From Ovis canadensis (taxonomy: Eukaryota > Chordata > Mammalia > Artiodactyla > Bovidae): a stretch of 64,000 bases of DNA. Shown piece after piece: positions 10,286 to 21,549 of the stretch; the stretch's first letter is position 1; the number at the start of each line of letters is the position of its first letter. Where the stretch lies: NCBI RefSeq assembly GCF_042477335.2, contig NC_091251.1, positions 27,358,501 through 27,422,500 of the forward strand, written 5' to 3'. Below the pieces are notes generated by a model. That model did no database searches, was not told the DNA's origin, and was given only the letters and a program-made list of their open reading frames with translations. The position numbers were made by a program, and so were the translations under genes.

Positions 10286-12010
10286 TTTTTCTGAAGGGAA
10301 TCAACCCCAAAGTCCCATTCTGATTGGACCTTTATTCTCACAGTTTAGTCCTTGGGGAGGTTTAAAATGTGGATATGAGGGCAACAGCCTTGAATAGATT
10401 CTTACTATAACACTGGGTTTTCGTTGTTTGATCTTTTATTTGTGAATAGAAGCAGTCTTCCAACTCTGCAGATCTCTGAATTCCTGGACTCTTTCTTTTG
10501 TCTTTCATTCCTGCTTGCAAACCACTCAGCCCCTCCCTCCCTTTCTCTCTCTCTGTAATAACTTGTCAAAAACAGCCAAAACATACGGTTAACATTATGG
10601 TTTTTAATTGCTTCTTCTAGATCTACAGCTTCATTAGGTACATAATTTACCTTCCAAGTAATTTCAGGCAACAGCTTTTACCAAATGTTTCACCATTGGA
10701 TAACATGACTCATCATCCTTGTCACTGCCAATGACACTTCACAGGTTTTTGTTCTGGCAGCATCTCATATTAGGCATGAGGTCAGGATTAAGCTGTAGTA
10801 ACAAACTCCAAATCTTGATCACTGAAAACAAGGAAAGTTTATTTCTTGCCCACGCTATACATCCAGTGCAGGTCAGCAGGGCCGACTGTTTGGTGAAGTC
10901 GCCCAGGAGCCTTAGCTGATGGAAGATCCCCTTCAGCATCTGCTTCTACAATCATCACAGCAGGGAATATGGCACCGATCCGTGGCTCTGCCCAGAAGAG
11001 ACACATCTCCCTCCTCCTAACACTTGGATATTTGCGAACAAACTTAGTGGCTATCACAGGTATTTTTGTTTTGAGGGTTTACTGTGGTGAAATGGACTAT
11101 AGGTAACAATAACAACCTCACATTATCCACATCACTGGGTCCCATTTTTCAACTCCAAGAAGGACTACTCTATTTTTATGGTTCTGAGGATGGGCCACCA
11201 TATTCTGAGCCCACCTTCAAAGAAATGTAATTTTGCTTTAAAGCTAAATAAAAACACCCAATCTTTAAGACTGACTTCCTTCCACTACACCACCCTCACT
11301 GAAAATAAGTTATAATTTGGATATCTCCTTATTCTATCCTTCTTCCTTACCTTATATTTCATTCTGCAATTCTGTTAAAGACTGAAACTCCTGGTTAATA
11401 ATGTGTTTTACAAGAGAGTCAATTCAGAGAAATTTTAAAAGTTCTTATTCAAAACAAAATCCTTATTTTGCTTTTATTCAAAAATTTTAAATGACTTAGT
11501 TTAGTTCCCTAAGATGGTGGATATTCATCAGGTTATGATGATCTCCTTTGTGGAATGGAAGAATGTTAGTTAGACAGAAAAGTGAACTATTGTTTAGCAA
11601 CTAAAAGGTTAACATAAATATCTGGGCATATTTGAGAAGTAGCAACATGAGGCAACTTTCTAATCGTTTATCCTGAAATTAGATCCTTGATCTATCTTGA
11701 AGCTAGGCTCCCTTACTACAGGCTTCTTAATCATTGGATGAAAATGCTTCAACAGAAAATATGTTGAATTAAACATTACAGAGGGGATGGCTGCTGAAAA
11801 TCCCTTGTCTGTGAAGAAACAGACAATACAGCAGGTAAGTAAGCAAAGGAGGCATTCATTCATTCAGCTAGCACTTACTGAGTTCTTGTTATATGTCAGT
11901 TCCTATTCGAGCATAAAAGGTACAGTAGAAAACAAGATAGATGCTAACCCTGACTTCCTGAGGCTTACTGTTAGGTATGGGTCAACACCAAGTAGACAAA
12001 TAGATAAAAT
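10286..12010. other. Intergenic, mostly unrecognised
   Basis: About 10790-10990 contains an old repeat-like segment (TAACAAACTCCAAATC, then AGGAAAGTTTATTTCTTGCCC) that I cannot name. About 11855-11990 resembles another ancient element (CATTCATTCAGCTAGCAC...). The remainder shows no gene, RNA gene or ruminant-specific repeat. Confidence 0.4.
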
Positions 12011-12198
12011 AATTATACATTGTGATAGCTATAATGAAAAAAATGAATGAGAGAGACACATCAGACAGGATCCTTGATTGTAAGCAAGCAAATCCACTTA
12101 GGTTAATTATACATTGTGATAGCTATAATGAAAAAAATGAATGAGAGAGACACATCAGACAGGATCCTTGATTGTAAGCAAGCAAATCCACTTAGGTT
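12011..12198. repeat. Exact 94-bp tandem duplication
   Basis: Positions 12011-12104 and 12105-12198 are the same 94 bases, base for base, each starting AATTATACATTGTGATAGC and ending TCCACTTAGGTT. The second copy is followed by an A run. The surrounding sequence is old and diverged, so perfect identity points to a very recent duplication, a copy-number variant, or an assembly artefact. Confidence 0.97.
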
Positions 12199-12690
12199 AA
12201 AAAAAAGTGGGGGATAGGGGTAGTTATTAGACGGTAATTGGAAACTTTGGATCAAAGGGAGTCTGGGTAAGTAGACTTGGAAAGCGAACTAGAACCCTGA
12301 CAGGTCCAGAGACAGAATATCAGAAACCACTGAGAAGGTGATGCTGCAGATAGCTGGGTTGCTAGGTCTCTGCCCTTGTGTCTAGGTCTCAACAAAGAAC
12401 CAGGGAACCAACAGCAAGCTTTTGTTCTACTAGGTTTGATTCACACTCCTGTCCCACTCCTGTGAAGCTGTTCTCCCTCAGCTCCTGGCTTCCATTGTGG
12501 GTGGCTAGCTCTGGACACTTGCTTCCCATAAAAACTCCCACCATGGGGGATTCCCTCTGTGAGGCCTAGTATAATAGAGGTGACTTAGATGTGGGTCAGC
12601 CAAAAATAAGGTAAATGTTGACTATAGGTGAAATAAACACCACCATGTACTGTCTTGGATAAGAAGGCATCTCAGAGGGAGTAACATTTA

Positions 12691-12750
12691 AGCTGCTGCT
12701 GCTGCTGCTAAGTCGCTTCAGTTGTGTCCAACTTTGTGCAACCCCACAGA
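12691..12750 (-). mobile_element. Truncated Bov SINE, minus strand
   Basis: AGCTGCTGCTGCTGCTGC followed by TAAGTCGCTTCAGTTGTGTCC and ACTTTGTGCAACCCCA is the reversed tail and 3' part of Bov-tA/Bov-A2. Only about 60 bp remain. Confidence 0.85.
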
Positions 12751-13055
12751 TAAGTCTATTTCTTCCTTTTCCTAAATTTGCTATACTATGGGTTTAATAA
12801 GTGTTTTCCTGATGACTGATGAAGTTGAGCATTTTTTTCTGTATCTATTGGCCGTTTAGAATATGCTCTTTAGTGAAGTGCCAATTCAACCCTCTTGTCT
12901 ATTTGCTCTATTGGGTTGTCTGCTTTCTATTTTGTTGAATTGCTTTGAATAAGTTTTATAAGCTTCTTGTATAATATTATAGAAGATCTCTTTTGTTGGA
13001 TACATGTATTTTAATATGGTCTCCCACTAGTGGCTTGCTTTTTCTCTCTCTTCTA

Positions 13056-14272
13056 GGACCCACCTCCTAGAGTAATGGAAATAAAAACAAAAATAAACAA
13101 GTGAGACCTAATTAAACTCAACAGCTGTTGCACAGCAAAGGAAACTACAAACAAGGTGAAAAGACTACCCTCAGAATGGGAGAAAATAATAGCAAAGGAA
13201 ACAACTGATAAAGAATTAATTTCCAAAATATACAAGCAGCTCATACAACTCAATACTAGAAAAACAAACAACCCAATCATAAGGTGGGAAAGGGACCTGA
13301 AGAGACATTTCTCCAAAGAAGACATAGAGATGGCTAACAAGCACATGAAAAGATGCTCAATGTCAGTCATTATTAGAGAAATGCAAATCAAACTACAATG
13401 AGACATCACCTCACACCAGTCAGAATGGCCTTCATCAAAAAGTCTACAAACAATAAATGCTGGTGAGGGTGTGGAGAAAACGGAACACTCTTGCATTGCT
13501 GGTGGGAATGTAAATTGATACAGCCTCTATGGAAGACGGTACGGAGACTACTTGAAAAGCTAAGAATAAAACCACCATATGACCCAGCAATCCCACTCCT
13601 AGGCATATACCCTGAGGAAATCAAAACATGTGAAAAAGACACATGTACCCCAATGTTCACTGCAGCACTATTTACAATAGCTAGAACATGAAAGCAACCT
13701 AGATGTCCACCAACAGATGATTAAATAAAGAAGCTGGGCTACATATATACAATGGAATACTACTTAGCCATAAAAAGGAACACATTTGAATCTGTTCTAA
13801 TGAAGTGGATGAAACTAGAGCCCGTTATACAGAATGAAGTAAGTAAGAAAGAGAAATGTAAATATCGTATACTGACACATATATATGGACTCTGAAGAGA
13901 TGGCACTGATGAATTTATTTTCAGGGCAGCAGTGGAGAAACGGACATGGAGAATAGACCTATGGACACAGTGGGAGGAGAGGAGGGAGAAGGGGAGATGT
14001 ATGGTGGGAGTAACATAAAAATTTGCAATACTATATGTAAAAGAGATACCCAATAGGAATTTGCTGTATGACTCAGGGAACTCAAACAGGGGCTCTGACC
14101 GGCTGAAGGGTGGGATGGGGAGGGAGATGGGAGGGAGGTCTGGGAGGGAGATGGGAGGGAGGTCTGGGAGGGAGGGGACATGGTTGTACCTATAGCTGAT
14201 TCTTGTTGATCTATGACAGAAAACCACAAAATTCTGTAAAGCAATTATCTTTCAATTAAAAAAATTTTAAAT
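13056..14272 (+). mobile_element. Ruminant L1 3' portion, plus strand
   Basis: It contains the C-terminal part of L1 ORF2 and the 3' UTR. The frame at 13156-13401 ([16 protein letters not shown], KHMKRCSMS) and that at 13491-13691 ([33 protein letters not shown]) match the ORF2 tail. The end shows the L1 3' UTR polypurine tract and a terminal AATTAAAAAAATTTTAAATT. It is 5'-truncated and interrupted by stops, and it inserted into an older antisense L1. Confidence 0.9.
14118..14173 (+). repeat. G-rich 24-bp tandem repeat in L1 3' UTR
   Basis: Two exact 24-bp units (GGGAGGGAGATGGGAGG...GGTCT) and a partial third lie in the L1 3' UTR. Each carries several GGG runs with short loops, so this strand could fold as a G-quadruplex. 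G-rich 3' UTRs are known in mammalian L1s. Confidence 0.85.
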
Positions 14273-14284
14273 TAATTAGCATAC

Positions 14285-14617
14285 GTATTTTTGGCTGTGC
14301 TGGGTGTTTGTTGCTGCGTGTGGGCTTTCTCTAGTTGCGGCCAGCAGGGCCTACTCTTCGTTGTCATGCGTGGGGCTCTCGTTGCAGAGCACAGCCTTGA
14401 GGTGCTCAGGCTTCGGTAGTTGCACGAAGTAGGCTCAGTAGTTGCAGTAAGCAGGCTCAGTAGTTGCAGGAAACAGGCTCAGTAGTTGCGGCTTGTGTGC
14501 TCCCGAGCACAGGCTCAGTTGCTCTGTGGCTTGTGGAATTCTCCCATACTAGGGACTGAATTCATGTCCCCTGCATTGGCAGGCAGATTCTTCTCCAGTG
14601 TACCACCAGGGAAGTCC
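14285..14617 (-). mobile_element. CHR-type SINE, minus strand, with internal 22-bp triplication
   Basis: The reverse complement of a CHR-type SINE, ending at ACCACCAGGGAAGTCC. Inside it, three units with an exact 22-bp period start at 14431, 14453 and 14475 (each AGGCTCAGTAGTTGC...). This extends a repeat motif natural to the family. Confidence 0.88.
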
Positions 14618-15900
14618 ATCTCCTCATCGTGTCCTATGACAAAGAGAAGTTTTGATTTTATATACTCCAATTTATTCAAGTTTTCCTTTGCGGTTGGCAC
14701 TTTTTGTATCTCATTTAAGAAATCTCTTCCTACCTTAGGGCCTTAAAGATATTTTTCTATATTAATTTACAGAATATATTATTTTACATTTCACATTTAG
14801 ATTTATAATTTGTCTGTAATTGCTTTCAGTGTATGATTTGAGGTAAGGGTCATGAGTCATTTTTTGTTAAATGATATCCAATTGACCTGTAGTCTTTTTC
14901 TGAAAAGAGTGTGCTTTTCCCAAGTGTCTCTGAACTATTTCTTCTGTTCCTTGGTCTATTTCTCTCTCCTTGTGCCAGTGTTATAATGATTTAACCACTC
15001 TACGTTTATAATATATATTGATATCCGGTAGTGTGAGGCCTCCACTTAGGTTGTTTCCTTCGGGACTGCATTTCCTTTTTCTGAATCATCACATTTCTAT
15101 AAATATTGGAATCAGTTTATTAGTGTCTGTAACAAATCTACTAGGATTTTGATTAGTTACGTTGAATATATCCCAATTAAATACATATCAATATATGAAG
15201 AACTGATATCTTTACAATATTGAGTATTCAAATCTATGAAGAGCATAATCTCTGTTAATTTAGGTCTTTAATTTCATCAAAAGTTTAATAGCTTTCTGTG
15301 TAGAGGTCTTTTTTTTTTGTAAGATGTGTTCAAATATATTTTTTGTTATTTTTAAAATGTAATTGACATATTTTTCTGAATTACATCTTCTATTTATTTA
15401 TTGCTGACATAGAAATGTAATCGATTTTTGTTAGCTCACATCCCATCCAGTGAAATTCACTTGTTAATAAATTCTACTATCCAATAATTTTTGTGAGAAT
15501 TCTTTGAGATTTTCTCCATGCACCATCATGTTCTCTGTGAATGACAGTTTTATTACTTCTTTTCTAATTCTGATTTTCCCCTTCTATTTATATTATCATC
15601 TTGTCTCATTCCAATTATCAAAAGAAATACTTTCACTGTTTTACCATTAATTATGTTTTTTTGTGGGTTTTTGGTAAATACTTATAATGATATAAAGGAG
15701 TTTCCTCCTATTACTAGTTTATTGAAGTAGTATCATGAATGAGTATTAAATTTTATTAAATGATTTTCCTATATCTATCAATGTGATCATATCATTTTTT
15801 TCTTTTTGCTAATGTGACAAATTTAAATGGTTTGTTTTTAAATATTAAACAGGTTTTTTGTGTTCCTAGAATAAGCTCCCCTTGGTTATATTCCATTACA

Positions 15901-15904
15901 TGTA

Positions 15905-15968
<64 letters not shown>

Positions 15969-15984
15969 CAGAGAAAGAGAGAGA
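15901..15984. repeat. (TG)n(TA)n compound microsatellite
   Basis: About 8 TG units pass into more than 20 TA units and then a GA-rich run. The odd open frames here (poly Tyr-Ile) are translations of this microsatellite. It is likely length-polymorphic. Confidence 0.97.
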
Positions 15985-17399
15985 GTTGGATTAAATTTGC
16001 TCATATTTTGCTTAAGATTTTTCACCCCTATGGGAATGAAAGCGAGTGTTCCTTACTTTTCCTGTCTTGCAATATCCTTGTCAGGTTTTGGTTTCATGGT
16101 CCTGGCCTTGTAAAGAGTTGAGAATGTTATATCTTTTTCTGTTCTTGAGAAGACTAAGATTGGTTGTTGTTTCTTCCTTAATCGTCTAGCAAATTCACTG
16201 GTGAAATCATGTGTGTCTGGTGTTTTCCTTGTAAGAAAGTTTTAGATAATAGATTCAACTTTTTAAATGGAGGTAGAACTGTTCTCATTTTCTTGGATAT
16301 GAGTCAGTTTTGGCAAGTTGTAGGTTTTATGGAGTTTGATCATTTTGCTTAAATCATCAGCTGTACTTGAGTCAGACTGTTCACTGCATTCATTATCTTT
16401 TATAGTGTCTATAGGCTCTGTAGTGGGCGACCCTTAGTTCATTCATGATGATCATAATTTCTAAAAAGGGCTTCTGTCAGTACTGGCACACATAGGCTTG
16501 TTTGCCTTTCGTGTGGAATAGACATCATGATGATGATAATTTCTTTCTTTTTTCTTCTTCTTGATAAGTTTTATTAGGAGAAATTTAATTTTATGTGTTA
16601 TTTTTATTTCATTTTATTACCAATTTCATTAAAATTTTCAAATAGCCAACTTTAGGCTTTGCTGACTTATTTTTATATTAAATTTTATCTCTGCTCTCAT
16701 TATTTGCTTACTGCTAGCTTGAGTTTGATTTGTTATTCTCTTAATAGCTGCCTGGGATGGAAACTTATATAACTGATTTTCAACTTTCAAGTTTTTCTTA
16801 TATTGGCACACATGGCTATGATTTCCTTCCAAGTTTATTTGCTTGGTTAATTTTTTTATCACACGAAAGTTGCCACCTAGGAGTTAAATTCAGTAATGGT
16901 ATGAAATACAAAATCAACACACAAAAATTAGTTTTTTTCTGTACACTATGAACAATTTAAAAAGGAAAGTAAGAAAATAATTTCATTTTTAATAATATTA
17001 AAATGAATAAAATTCTTAAGAATAAATTTAACCAAGAGATTCACATTGAAGAGCTTAATCGTTTATATTTAAAATAATTATTCATTAGAAAGGTCTTTCT
17101 TCTGTCATTTAACTATCTTCCATATGGTTTATACACTTTTCATTCCCCCATTACTGCCCTGACAATTTTTTTGGTTGATTTTTATGTAGGATTATATTCT
17201 GATTCCCTTCTGTTCTTTTCTGTACATATTTTAGTGATTTTTCAATCTAATCTGAATAGTACCAATGTCTGAGCTTCATCAGGGATAGTTTTTGTCAATT
17301 TTATTTTTTTTTGAATGGGCCATTTTTTCCTGTTTCTTTGTACTTTTTGTGATTTTGTTGTTGTTGTTGAAAACTGGATATTTGAATATTATAACAGGT

Positions 17400-18309
17400 T
17401 ATCTCTGGAAATTAATCTCTCTCCCTTGCCCAGGATTTGCTGGTCTTGATTTCTGAAGCCTCAGCTTACTTTCAGCCAGTGCTTTTACTGAGATTTCCTT
17501 GAACACTGAGCACTTAGACAAATACCTTTCCCAATTTTTGCAACTGGCTCTTGAGGGAGTATTCCTTTAACACTTAGCCAGGCCACTTGAAATTCTTCCT
17601 CAGCCTGTTACTTCCTGGTTACCCTGAGCATATAGATCAGCTAGTGGTAGGATTTTAGGATCTTCCCAGGTCTTTCCTGAGCATGCATCTTGTTTAGCTT
17701 TCTAAATACCCAGTGTGCATAAGCACTTTTGAATTTGAGTGCTCTAACTTCCCAGAAAATTTCTCTCTCCAGCTTTTATTTACAGGCTTTAGAAGGTCTT
17801 TTGTGTACCAGCTGTAATCTTTGGCCCCAGGCCGTTGCAGGTTATTTATTCACTTTAAAATGTTTTCAAGCAATGACCACTGCTTTGGGTTCCAGCACTG
17901 GCAAGATGAAGACAAGGGCCTTGAATTAGTCCTTCAGCTAGCCCCCAGACACATTGGAATAGACAAACACAGTGATACCAGATTTCAGGGCCCTTCCCTG
18001 GAAATGTGGGCTTCTGTCTGCTGCAGAGTCAGGGAGGGAGTAGGGAAGGGGCAAGTAAAAATGTCATAAAAAAAAATGTCATAAAGTTTTCTTACCATTT
18101 TTAAGTTGCCTTAAAAAAAAAAATTAAGCATTTGGTTGGTTGCTGTACATCTTTGACTGTTTTCCAGAATTCTGATAAAGTTGGTGTGATACCTTCTGTT
18201 TGTTTTTTCAGTGATTTGTGGTATGGAATTGGGAGCTATCTACTCTGTATTTTGTTGCTGTTCCTCTCTCCACAAATTTCGATATATATATTTTTAAATA
18301 AGTTCCCAT
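17400..18309. other. Intergenic, no recognised element
   Basis: Moderately AT-rich DNA with short A runs near 18066-18076 and 18112-18123 (the motif AAAAATGTCATAAA occurs twice at 18057-18084). I see no gene. It may be a continuation of degraded L1 on its left side. Confidence 0.35.
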
Positions 18310-18582
18310 TCATTTTATTTATTTTTATTTTTGGCTGCACTGGTTCTTCCGTGTGGTACCCAGGGGCTTCTCTCTAGTTACAGCACATGGTCTTCTGTTG
18401 TTGTGGAGCTTGGGCTCTAAAGCATGAGGGCATCAGTAGTTACAGCATACGGGCTCTCTAGTTGTGGCACATAGGCTTAGTACCCCCACCGCATGTGGAA
18501 TCTTAGTTTCCCAAACAGGGACTGAGCCTGTGTCCCTGCATTTGAAGGCAGATATATAACCACTGAACCTCCAGGAAGTCTC
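18310..18582 (-). mobile_element. CHR-type SINE, minus strand
   Basis: A T-rich reversed tail (TTTATTTATTTTTATTTTTGG), TAGTTACAGCACATGG-type repeats, and a reversed head ending CCTCCAGGAAGTC mark a full-length CHR-type SINE. Confidence 0.85.
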
Positions 18583-18911
18583 CAGGTTTTTATATGTTAA
18601 TACAAAAATATATATATACTTTTCAAATATATATATACACACACACTGTCCAAACATATGTATACATATGTATGAAAAAATATATGTACTTTTATTTTGA
18701 AGTAGATTAACAGAAGATTGCAAGGAAACATGCAGGGAAGTTACATACATCCTTTTCCTATTCTCCCCCAAAGTTATTAATAACATCTCATGGAAGTACA
18801 GTACAATATCAAAACCAAGAAGCTGACACTTGAAGGAACTATTTTCTCCCTCTATCCCTAATTCCTGGCAACCACTAATCTCTTCTCCTTCTCTGTAATT
18901 ACTTTATTTCA

Positions 18912-19105
18912 CCACCTGGTAGCTCGATGGTAAAGAATCCACCTGCAACGCAGAAGACCTTGATGTAATCCCTGTGTCGGGAAGAGCCCCTGGAGAAGGG
19001 GATGGCTACCCACTCCAGTATTCTTGCCTGGAGAATTCCATGAACAGAGGAATCTGGTGGGCTACCATCCATGGGGTCACAAAATCAGACGCAACTGAGC
19101 TATGA
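18912..19105 (+). mobile_element. Bov-tA SINE, plus strand
   Basis: TGGTAGCTCGATGGTAAAG head, GGAGAAGGGGATGGC core, and CAGACGCAACTGAGC 3' end. It sits inside the old antisense L1. Confidence 0.88.
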
Positions 19106-19721
19106 GATATTTCATTAATGCTACATAAATGGAATCAAGCAATAATTCATGTAATTCTTTTGGGATTGTTTTTTTCACTCAGCATAATTTCCATGAAGTT
19201 TATCTAAGCTGTTGAGTATCAATATGTATATTTTTAAATTGCTGAGTAGTATTGAGCCGGGAAGGAAGAGGGGAAGATACAACTTTTTAAAGAATGACAT
19301 AGATGTTATGGATAAGACAAAAACTGGTTAGAACCTACTAGGCCCAAGATAGTGGAAGATTCAACTTCCAGTAGACCTTGACCCTCACTGTAATACGTTA
19401 GTGTGCTAAATGACAGGCATACGGTACAGATGCTGTGACAGTTCTGAGGCCAATCATAAAGGTTAAGGAGTAGGCTGTAGCCCAGTTCCTGGAAATTTCC
19501 ATCTCTTTTCCCAAATTGCTGGAATAATCCTCCCACTCATTAGCCTATGAAATTACTAAGCCCATAAAAACTAAACATCTCCCATGTTTGGGTCCATTCG
19601 CCTTTTGAGACTGACTGCATTTTGACTGTTAAATGTGTATCTCCCAGGGCTTCTCACCTTCTAAGACTGCCCACATTCTAAGGAGAGTGTATCTCTCTAA
19701 ATAAATCTGCTTTCCCACCCT

Positions 19722-19916
19722 TGTGGCTCAGATGGTAAAGTGTCTGCCTGCAATGCAGGAGACCCGGGTTCGATCCCTGGGTTGGGAAGATCCCCTGGAG
19801 AAGGAAATGGCAACCCACTCCAGTACTCTTGCCTGGAAAATCCCATGGACAGAAAAGCCTGGTAGGCTACAGTCCATGGGGTCACAAAGAGTCAGATGCG
19901 ACTGAGTGACTTCACT
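19722..19916 (+). mobile_element. Bov-tA SINE in the LTR
   Basis: GTGGCTCAGATGGTAAAG head to GACTGAGTGACTTCACTTTC tail. The flanks TTTCCCACCCTTG and CTTTCACCCTTG look like a target-site duplication with minor changes. Confidence 0.92.
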
Positions 19917-19953
19917 TTCTTTCACCCTTGTCTGCTGGCTTATATCCCTTATA

Positions 19954-20159
19954 GAAGATTAGAGAAAGAAAGTGAAAGTCTCTCAGTCGTGTCTGACTCT
20001 GTGACCCCATGGACTATACAGTCCGTGGAATTCTCCAGGCCAGAATACTGGAGTGGGTAGCCTATCTCTTCTCCAGCAGATCTCCCCAACCCAGGAATTG
20101 AACCGGGGTCTCCTGCATTGCAGGTGGATTCTTTACCAACTGAGCTATCAGGCAAACCC
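19954..20159 (-). mobile_element. Bov-tA SINE, minus strand, in the LTR
   Basis: A reversed Bov-tA from GTGAAAGTCTCTCAGTCGTG to GAGCTATCAGGCAAACCC. It is flanked by an exact 12-bp duplication, ATATCCCTTATA, at 19942-19953 and 20160-20171. Confidence 0.94.
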
Positions 20160-20583
20160 ATATCCCTTATAAGCATCCTATATTAATGTCTACTTTGTTG
20201 CCTATCACTTAGCCTCTTGCTAAATTCCTATTTCTCTAAGACATAAAGAACCTGAGCTTCCATAAGTCCTGGCACCAGGAGAGTGCTTTTAATTAAAAGA
20301 CAGTGGGTTTGAGTCCCAGTCCATGGGTTCAAGACCCAATCTGAACTTTGTGCGCAAATCCCATCTGATGTGTGCAGTTTCAGCATTTCATGGTATGTAT
20401 GTATCAGTTCATTTGGCCATGTACTCATTAAAGGATATTTGGATAATTTCTAGTTTGGTGCTCTTATACAGCTGCTATGAACATTCTGGTACAACCTCCT
20501 GTACAACCTCTGTGAAAACTGCCCAAGGACACAACTGTTGTCTGTAGATATGTTTTTAGTTTTCAAAGGAACCGCTAAACTAT

Positions 20584-20715
20584 TTTGCAAGCGGAAATGG
20601 CAACCCACTCCAGTAATCTTGTCTAGAGAATCCCCATGGGCAGAGGAGCCTGGTGGGCTATAGTCCCTGCGGTTGCAAAGAGTCAACACGCTGAAGTGAC
20701 TTAGCATGCATGCAT
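20584..20715 (+). mobile_element. Bov SINE fragment, plus strand
   Basis: GGAAATGGCAACCCACTCC through AGAGTCAACACGCTGAAGTG, with a short GCATGCATGCATGCATA tail. The tRNA-like head is missing. Confidence 0.88.
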
Positions 20716-21123
20716 GCATACTATTCCTATTAACAACGTATGTGTGATCCCTATCTAAGGAAACTATGCCTAACCCAAGGCCATTGAGATTTATTTCAGT
20801 TTTCTTCTGATGAGTTTTATAGTTTTAACTCATATTTAGGTCTATGATTTATTTGGGGTTAAGTGTTGAGTGAGACCCACAATAGTTTTAGGGTCTCACA
20901 AAAATGTTTTAAATCTTTAAAAACAGAAGAAAAAATAAATATACTCTGGTTGGATTAAGTAGTCTTTATACTAATACAGATGTAAAATATACTTTTAAAG
21001 TTTTTTGTGGAAGAAGGGGCCTCTGAGGTTCTTTCTGACACCAAATATGGTGGTGTCTTTCCACATTAATTCTCCAGCACCAACTGGGTATCCAACAATA
21101 AATTTTGACATTAAAGACAGGAG

Positions 21124-21347
21124 TAAGACCCTGATGCTGGGAAAGATTGAAGGCAGAAGGATAAGGGGACAACAGAGGATAAAATGGTTGGAGGGCATCA
21201 CCAACTCAATGGACATGAGTTTGAGCAAATGGACATGAATTTGAGCAAACTCTGGGAGATGGTGAAGGACAGGGAAGCCTAGCACTCTACAGTCCATGGG
21301 GTCACAAAGAGCTGGACATGACTGAGCAACTGAGCAACAACAACAGG
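21124..21347 (+). mobile_element. BovB 3'-end fragment, plus strand
   Basis: The BovB C-terminal tail and 3' end run from AAGACCCTGATGCTGGG to GACTGAGCAACTGAGC, followed by an (AAC)n tail. An internal 20-bp unit (ATGGACATGAGTTTGAGCAA) is repeated at 21209-21228 and 21229-21248 with one change. Related flanks ACAGGAGTAAGAC and ACAGGAGCAAGAT suggest a target-site duplication. Confidence 0.9.
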
Positions 21348-21549
21348 AGCAAGATCAGACCCCACAGATTAAGTGCTCCGTTCCACAAGACTGCACCTAT
21401 TTCAGAGGCCAGTTGCCGGTTTCATAGGCCACTCATACTTCTGACTGACCATATTTGAGGATTCCTGCAATCCCCTCCTCAGTTTTGATAATTCCCTGAA
21501 ATGACTCAGAACTCAGGAAAACACTTCACTTACATACACCAGTTTATTA

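Larger units (their letters stand above)
12755..17400 (-). mobile_element. Ancient L1 LINE, minus strand, split by younger insertions
   Basis: 12755-13055 and about 14620-17400 read as antisense L1M-type sequence, T-rich on the + strand. Examples are GTCCTATGACAAAGAG, GATATCCAATTGACCTG and TTGGTCTATTTCTCTCTCC. The two parts are separated by a sense-oriented L1 (13056-14272) and a CHR SINE (14285-14617). It is heavily degraded with no usable ORF. The boundary on the right is vague. Confidence 0.75.
19252..20388 (+). mobile_element. Probable solo LTR of an endogenous retrovirus
   Basis: After removal of two SINEs (19722-19916 and 19954-20159) the remaining text looks like one LTR. It starts TGAGCCGGGAAGG, has a TATA-like CCCATAAAAACTAAAC near 19561, an AATAAA signal at about 19700, and a U5-like end (GACATAAAGAACCTGAGC, then GTGCAGTTTCA). 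No gag, pol or env sequence is adjacent. It interrupts an old antisense L1. I cannot name the family, and the terminal 5-bp duplication is not clear, so the ends are tentative. Confidence 0.55.
18683..20880 (-). mobile_element. Ancient L1, minus strand, carrying later insertions
   Basis: 18683-18911, 19106-19251 and about 20389-20880 read as antisense old L1 3' sequence. Examples are ATAAATGGAATCAAGC, TTTTTCACTCAGCATAATTTCC and CAGCTGCTATGAACATTC. The pieces are separated by a Bov-tA, an LTR with its own SINEs, and a Bov-A fragment at 20584. Confidence 0.6.

Noticed and set aside
15814..16121. Open frames with Tyr-Ile and Cys-Val repeats
   Set aside because: Direct translation of the (TG)n(TA)n microsatellite.
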